Positions 7,844 through 12,344 of a stretch of DNA of 12,344 bases are shown piece by piece. The translations under genes and the position numbers were made by a program. This stretch comes from Thalassiosira profunda (Eukaryota > Bacillariophyta > Thalassiosirophyceae > Thalassiosirales > Thalassiosiraceae). The number at the start of each line of letters is the position of its first letter. Within the stretch, counting starts at the first letter, position 1. A model generated the notes under the pieces. That model did no database searches and was not told where the DNA came from. It saw nothing but the letters and a program-made list of their open reading frames with translations. Location of the stretch: NCBI GenBank assembly GCA_036939355.1, contig JALLAP010000858.1, positions 1-12,344 of the forward strand, read 5' to 3'.

Positions 7844-8022
7844 CGGGGAGAGCTGATTCCTTTGTTGATGTTTGCAAGGCGGCAACGATGAGACGTGCAG
7901 ACAGCGTCGGAGGGAGGTGAGTTTCGCTGCATGTCTCACGTGCTTTTGCCTTGTTGCTTTGCATTGACGCTGCTGGCAATTGACGCTGCTGATTGCTCAA
8001 CATCACCATCGCCGCTGCCACC
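7844..8022. promoter_or_regulatory. divergent intergenic region upstream of the PHD-like gene
   Basis: If the minus-strand model is right, this 179-nt stretch carries two divergent promoters. It contains a 13-nt direct repeat, ATTGACGCTGCTG, at 7963-7975 and 7979-7991, about 30-60 nt before the ATG at 8023. Function unknown. Confidence 0.35.
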
Positions 8023-10028
8023 ATGTCCGCCATCAACCTTTCACTCGCCGATCTCAAGGAGGCCGTTGCGGCGCTGTCGGAGAATGAAAGTGCTGATTTC
8101 GACGCATGGTATGTGGGCTCAAAAAAGACGACGCGAGCCACTCCTGCTCCTGCGGCGGCCGCGGCCAAACGCCCTGTTACATTGGAGGGGCCGGCGGGGA
8201 AGCAGGGAGAGACTCAGCACTCCACGCTCTCTGCAACTTCTACCGTCACCGGCAGCGCCAAACACGCGTCGCCTGCGTCCCCTCCGGGCGCGGACGGCGC
8301 CAAGGGCGGGGACGATCCTCTCTCTATTGAATTCTCTGCCACCACGGAGGATTTACCCTCCGCCTCCGCCGCGCCGACCCTGCAGCGCAAGCGTGCGGCG
8401 GCTGCCTCTGGCCGCAAGCGCGGGGCGTCGGAGACCGATGGCGAATCCGACCGCCGTGCTGCCAAGAACCCTCGCGAGGGAGATGGCACGGACCTCCCTG
8501 CTGCAGCCGCCACATCACGATTGGCCGAAGAAATGGCTGCTGCGGGGGGAGGGGTGCCGGATGCCGAGGAGGCACCGGAGGAAGAGGAGGAGGCGGATCC
8601 CTCCGCGGCTCCCCCATCGGCCGTACAAGCGCGGGCAAGATCACCATCGATCCAGACCCGTCCACGAGTACTTTTTTCACGTCAAGCGAGACTGGCCGAG
8701 AGATGGCATCGGACGCTGCCTGGAATCGGCAACTTGAGGCATGGAAGCAGATCCGCGGTGAGTTGTCTTATTGTGTATTGTATGCATTTTCTCCTTCACT
8801 GATACTGTACTCATCGACCTTCCTTCCTTCATTCTCGACAGAGGAGTTCGATGCCCTGGAGGACTTCGACGCGAGAATGAAGTTCATCGACGATCATGGC
8901 AAAAATGCACCGTGTGTTAAAGAGTGGCTGGACGATGAAATTCGCCCAGAAGCGAAATGGAACGCCCTCCGCGAGGATGAGCAGAAGCAATTGCTTAAAA
9001 GGGGCATTCGCCCTGTCCACGCGAATCGCGACAGGTCAGACTTTCTATCCGAAGAGGAGCAGCAGCGATGGGACGACGTGTTCAGTGACCTCGCAACCTT
9101 TCAGGGGATGGGATTTCCGGGCCAACGCCCTCGAGGCCCCAAAAGCAGTGGCGAACCATGCTTCTTCATTGAGGACGATTGGATCGTGACATTGGCGCGC
9201 AGAATCCAGAACGATGTCAAGAGATGGTGTCGCCCGGGCAAATGTATTGGGGCGATGTTCGAAAGTCAGGCCAAGCGATACTTCGACGAGTTTGGGCTGA
9301 AAGAATTCGCACCAGACCGGAGAGGGAGAGGGCGAGACGAGAATCAGGAGAGCAGCGAAGTCACTCTGGCCGACTGGATGGAGAAGACTGGCATCAACCG
9401 ATGGCGCCACGCGAGGAAGATGAAGTGGGCCGAGAAGCTGGTTGTGCCCTTATGCGAGCTCGGTCCCTGCGCTTGCGCAACCCCGCACAGTACGTTCCTC
9501 ATCACTCAGTGCATCCCACTGATATGTGGCACATGCTGCATGTGGCATTGGGTGGCGCCGGCCTGCCGAAAACTCAGCCCCACTGAATGCAAGGCAAAAA
9601 CGTGGAAGTGCGTCGAATGTGGCGGCAAAAGGATGGAGAACGCTCTGCGCGAAATCGAGGAGGAAAACAAGCGGAAAGCAGCAGAGGCGAAAAAGAAGAT
9701 GCAGGAGTTGGCTGCAGAAGAAGAGAAAAGGGCGAAGGAGGCGAGGGCAGAGAAAGAGAAGAATGCCAAAGAGTGTGCAATCCGGTGCGTTCTGAAGCAG
9801 GTGTCAAAGGCAATGAGAAGGGCGAGGAAGGAATTCGATGCGACAAGCCCAGCCAATGCGGAGATGGCGTGGGTCGCGCTGGAGGAAGAAGCAATGAACG
9901 TGCTTGCCGCGGCCGGTCGCCTCTACCCTCCTCTTCTTCTCGCCCCAATCTTTGTGACACTGAGCCACGAGGAATTTGCGCAAGTCTGCAATTCTGCTGC
10001 GGAAGCGTTGCTGAGCACGGATCTTTAA
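8023..10028 (+). CDS. probable nuclear protein: disordered charged N-terminus, divergent PHD-like Cys/His cluster, coiled coil (one frame jump)
   Basis: Start ATG 8023 sits in a strong context (GCCACCATG). Frame one encodes about 190 residues rich in Ala, Ser, Gly and Asp/Glu, with basic patches that could be nuclear signals (near 8380-8425) and an acidic Glu run at about 8575-8595. From about 8630 the coding signal moves to another frame that runs through intron 8758-8841 to TAA 10026-10028. No plausible intron explains the move; one missing base near the C run 8611-8615 would, giving about 640 residues. Otherwise there are two genes, the second starting at ATG 8703. The middle is charged, Trp-containing and unrecognised. 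About 9450-9625 encodes a cluster of cysteines with WHW and a closing W-x-C-x2-C, like the second half of a PHD finger but with non-standard spacing. About 9630-9790 encodes a Lys/Glu/Ala-rich coiled coil. A chromatin role is only a guess. Confidence 0.65.
8758..8841 (+). other. intron of the PHD-like gene
   Basis: 84 nt, starting GTGAGT, AT-rich with long pyrimidine tracts, ending CTCGACAG. It is a multiple of three without a stop, so it can be mistaken for coding sequence; it would encode an out-of-character hydrophobic stretch inside a charged protein. Confidence 0.85.
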
Positions 10029-10065
10029 AAGACTCATAGATTTGCCAACCTTTCTCGCTGGTTAT

Positions 10066-10091
10066 TGCTGCTGCAACCTGCTGCTGCAACC
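10066..10091 (+). repeat. perfect tandem pair of a 13-nt unit
   Basis: TGCTGCTGCAACC occurs twice in direct succession, between the stop of the PHD-like gene and the next gene. It lies where the promoter or leader of the membrane-protein gene should be. Confidence 0.7.
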
Positions 10092-10164
10092 TTCATATTT
10101 TTGCAATGCCTCAACCGCTGCAAAGCAAAACGCCTGCCCGTTCAAGTTGCACCTGAGTTTCAGA

Positions 10165-11059
10165 ATGATACGCTGCATTATGCGTTTGAGGCTCTCTGCG
10201 CCATTTCCATCATCACCGATGTGAGTGCACTTGTTTGCGTTCCACACGAGTCTGGCAGTTCCTTGCATCTTGTGATGCCTCTTCTTTGCTCACAATGTGA
10301 TCTCTCTCATTTACTTCAGGTTCGGTAGCATCCTGTGGATACTGTCCGCCATTCACTCCTCGGCCAATCCACACTGGACCCACGCTGTCGTGCACTGGCT
10401 CGGGGATTTCCAAAACATTCTGCTGCTGTCGTTCTTCTCGGTGTTTATCACGTTGGGCATCGCGATGTACAATCGCTTGCAGGAAAATTTGGTAGTCGCA
10501 ATCTTGTTGCCGGTGCTGATGCTGGCGATTCAGTACAAACTTGTCTTCGGAGGGTGCACCCTCATGGCGACAGAGTGTCCTCTGGAGATGTGGCACATGC
10601 CTCGTTATTTCACCTATCTCANGAGGGTGCACCCTCATGGCGACAGAGTGTCCTCTGGAGATGTGGCACATGCCTCGTTATTTCACCTATCTCATTGGGT
10701 ACCCTATTATTGCGGCTCTGACGAAGACGGATACGAAGGCAGGTGTCAAGCCGAGGGCAGATTACCTCAGGCACTTGGCAGATTCGGAGAGGATATCGGA
10801 CGAGGAACCGTTGGAGAACAACGAGGATCTTCATTTGCTACTCTCAAAAGCAGCACAGATGATGATGTTGGGGAAGACCAACGTAGACGTGACGCCGTAT
10901 GTGATCAAGTTGAAGGAGGAATGGTATGATGACGTGGAGAGCTTGAAAGGGAAATCAGCCAACGCACTCAGCAAATACATGCCCGATCGACTTGCGGATT
11001 GTGTGTGCAGATTACTGGACGAGAGCTTCAGTGTGGAATGGACACAATCGTGCGTGTAG
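10165..11059 (+). CDS. multi-pass membrane protein of unknown function
   Basis: I do not recognise the family. Model: exons 10165-10220 and 10320-11059, with the duplication around N 10622 collapsed, about 240 residues. Three or four hydrophobic segments follow the splice: near 10321-10360, 10411-10475 (ILLLSFFSVFITLGIAMY), 10486-10545 (VVAILLPVLMLAIQY) and a shorter one after the N. The rest is a soluble C-terminal tail of about 120 residues, mostly helical by composition, with a WYDDVESLKGKSANALSKY segment resembling SAM-like helical bundles. The exon 1 frame is not settled: splicing in phase 2 from ATG 10165 works, but another frame of the same exon looks more protein-like (FEALCAISIITD) and would need one base changed. 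Without collapsing the duplication the tail is out of frame. Convergent with the bestrophin gene, 135 nt apart. Confidence 0.65.
10221..10319 (+). other. intron of the membrane-protein gene
   Basis: 99 nt, starting GTGAGT and ending in a pyrimidine-rich CTCTCATTTACTTCAG. It contains stops in the frame of the following exon. Both sites are close to those of the other introns in this window. Confidence 0.8.
10550..10694. repeat. exact 72-nt direct duplication flanking a single N (unmerged contig overlap)
   Basis: Bases 10550-10621 equal 10623-10694, with N 10622 between. Deleting one copy and the N (73 nt) joins the membrane-segment frame to the C-terminal tail frame of the unknown membrane protein. 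Confidence 0.93.
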
Positions 11060-11194
11060 GCATACAGTACGGCCGACATACTTCGGGGGGCACATATTAT
11101 TCATGTAATTGCCTTGAATTCATTCTCGACCATTATCCACATTGGCACGCTGCATTTGTCGTTGCATTTGCACTGCTTGTGTGCAACCGGATTT

Positions 11195-12344
11195 TCATTG
11201 TCGTTGCTCGTCGTCAGATTTTGCTGAATCAATTGCAGACGTTCCTTCAAGAGGCGAGTGTGTTGCATGTCCCTTTCCAATTCCATTCAAGCCCTTGCCG
11301 CTTTTCATTTCGATTGTGGCAGAATTCACGGTACCATTTACATGTTCGCTCCCATCTTCTGTTTCATCCTTCCCGGTGTCTTGGATTTCCGGCACGCCTC
11401 TTTCCAGCAATTCGGATGGAAGAGTATCCCCTGCGTCAATCCATCGACTGCTGGCCCCAAAGTTCATCTCCGATACAAGGACATCGACTCGAATGTTGTG
11501 CGCCCGGTAGCCCTCTCGGCCGAACGGATCCAGAAACGATTTACTCAACTCCAGCAGTCCTTTGAAGAAGAGTGTCAACAAGNGATCCAGAAACGATTTA
11601 CTCAACTCCAGCAGTCCTTTGAAGAAGAGTGTCAACAAGCCCGTACTGATGATATTGAATGTCCCCTAAACCAACAGCCAACTGGTGATTAACAATCTCA
11701 CAATAGTGCAATTGCAAACAACAACTCGACACTCACCATTTTCACATACAGTGCCAACGGAGCGAGAAAAGTAAGAGTGTCAACGAGCATCTCCATAATT
11801 TGCACGTAGGCCATCGGCATTCTTCCGGCGGCAAAGTCGCCAATCGAGAAGTATTCCGCACGTAATTGCGCGAAATACCTTAATATGTTCTCCTCCATGC
11901 CCTGTCCGCCTCTCAGATCACCCTGCTCCATGCCATCGATGACGCGCAGCCCGGCCCATTCCAAGAACACGTAGGGATATTGTGTAGGAGGCAACCCCGT
12001 TGCCACTAGGGCATTCATTTCATTCTCCGTAATTTGGCCATATCGGACGAGCGTCCGCAACCCCTCCGTACTGAGAAGCATCGGCCCCACATCGGTAGCA
12101 TCAAAATCTTGAGGCAGACCGGTCTCGTTCTCAATAATGTGGGCCAATCCATCAGAGCCAGTCGGGATGCTCGCCCAGAAGAAGGTGTGTGACATCCGCA
12201 GCATCCGCGTAATATCTTCTACGAGCCGCTTGGCGTCTCGGTGGTTTTCGGTCTCGGTGACGATGTTCTTATCGCACACGTCAATCTTTGATTCGTACCC
12301 CGTCGTTCCTTCCACCTCTCCGTACGGAGCTGTTCGTTTTGCAG
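11195..12344 (-). CDS. bestrophin-family anion channel, C-terminal half (5' end outside window)
   Basis: Bestrophins are pentameric chloride/bicarbonate channels; in algae some sit in thylakoids and help supply bicarbonate to the pyrenoid. The frame is open to the right edge, so the first membrane helices are missing. Exons: right edge to 11737, then 11665-11195, joined in phase 0. Family blocks, in order: GLRVIDGMEQGD, an EENILRYFAQLRAEYFSIGDF block, a membrane segment (MAYVQIMEMLVDTLTFLAPLAL), then after the splice LLTLFFKGLLELSKSFLDPFG and the HNIRVDVLVSEMNFG stretch, where LDPFG matches the conserved bestrophin region after the last helix. The final roughly 75 residues are polar and acidic, with no family match. 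The duplication around N 11583 gives a false second copy of an 18-residue membrane segment plus one unknown residue, in frame. Targeting cannot be judged without the N-terminus. Confidence 0.88.
11527..11639. repeat. exact 56-nt direct duplication flanking a single N (unmerged contig overlap)
   Basis: Bases 11527-11582 equal 11584-11639, with N 11583 between. The extra 57 nt keep the bestrophin frame open, so the artefact would pass unnoticed as a repeated LLTLFFKGLLELSKSFLD segment. Confidence 0.93.
11666..11736 (-). other. intron of the bestrophin gene
   Basis: 71 nt on the minus strand, from GTGAGT (11736) to GTTGGTTTAG (11666), with a TTAAT branch-like site upstream of the acceptor. It is phase 0 and joins two conserved bestrophin membrane segments. 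In-frame stops lie inside. Confidence 0.85.

Noticed and set aside
8623..8639. 17-nt GT-AG stretch that would fix the frame jump in the PHD-like gene
   Set aside because: Far shorter than the other introns in this window (66-143 nt). A single-base error is simpler.
11258..11692. Plus-strand open frame opposite the bestrophin tail
   Set aside because: Antisense to conserved bestrophin residues and carries the same N-duplication. No independent motif.
1..12344. A co-regulated signalling cluster of PDE, calmodulin-binding protein and anion channel
   Set aside because: Genes are on both strands with unrelated neighbours between them, and eukaryotic adjacency rarely reflects shared function. No sequence evidence links them.

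Overview
This is nuclear DNA from a eukaryote with small, closely packed genes. Several genes are interrupted by short introns (roughly 65-145 nt), mostly starting GTGAG and ending in a pyrimidine-rich CAG or TAG. The gene mix is a cyclic-nucleotide phosphodiesterase, a nucleus-encoded TrmH/SpoU-type organellar rRNA methyltransferase, a bestrophin-family anion channel, MYND and IQ motifs, and a lone Myb/SANT domain. Together with the intron style this suggests a unicellular photosynthetic stramenopile, perhaps a diatom relative. That placement is an inference from gene content; no taxonomic search was possible.

Layout, left to right. (1) + strand 1-2127: C-terminal part of a class I cyclic-nucleotide phosphodiesterase, open at the left edge. 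(2) - strand 4185-2171: a two-exon MRM1-like rRNA 2'-O-ribose methyltransferase with an unusual Arg/Gly-rich insert, ending 43 nt from the phosphodiesterase in a convergent pair. (3) + strand 4475-5919: a protein with three MYND zinc fingers alternating with five IQ (calmodulin-binding) motifs, followed by hydrophobic segments. (4) + strand 6103-6672: small two-exon gene of unknown function. (5) - strand 7275-6712: small Myb/SANT protein with a long basic stretch. (6) - strand about 7843-7445: a probable small unknown gene whose exon structure is unsettled. (7) + strand 8023-10028: a nuclear-looking protein with a disordered, charged N-terminus, a divergent PHD-like Cys/His cluster and a coiled coil. 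(8) + strand 10165-11059: unknown multi-pass membrane protein. (9) - strand, right edge to 11195: the C-terminal half of a bestrophin-like channel.

The assembly has defects that matter for gene models. Three single-N positions (5558, 10622, 11583) are each flanked by an exact direct duplication (72, 72 and 56 nt). These look like overlapping contig ends joined without merging. Collapsing them restores the reading frame of the unknown membrane protein and the C-terminal frame of the MYND/IQ gene, and removes a false duplicated membrane segment from the bestrophin. Two other places (about 5373-5440 and 8593-8630) show a frame jump with no convincing intron and look like single-base errors near homopolymers.

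The genes do not form an operon-like or obviously cooperating system. Cyclic-nucleotide breakdown, calmodulin binding and an anion channel all belong to signalling and ion physiology, but adjacency in a eukaryotic genome is weak evidence of shared function. The most novel-looking item is the MYND/IQ/membrane protein, with its internal 116-residue repeat. No tRNA, rRNA, transposon or CRISPR array was recognised.
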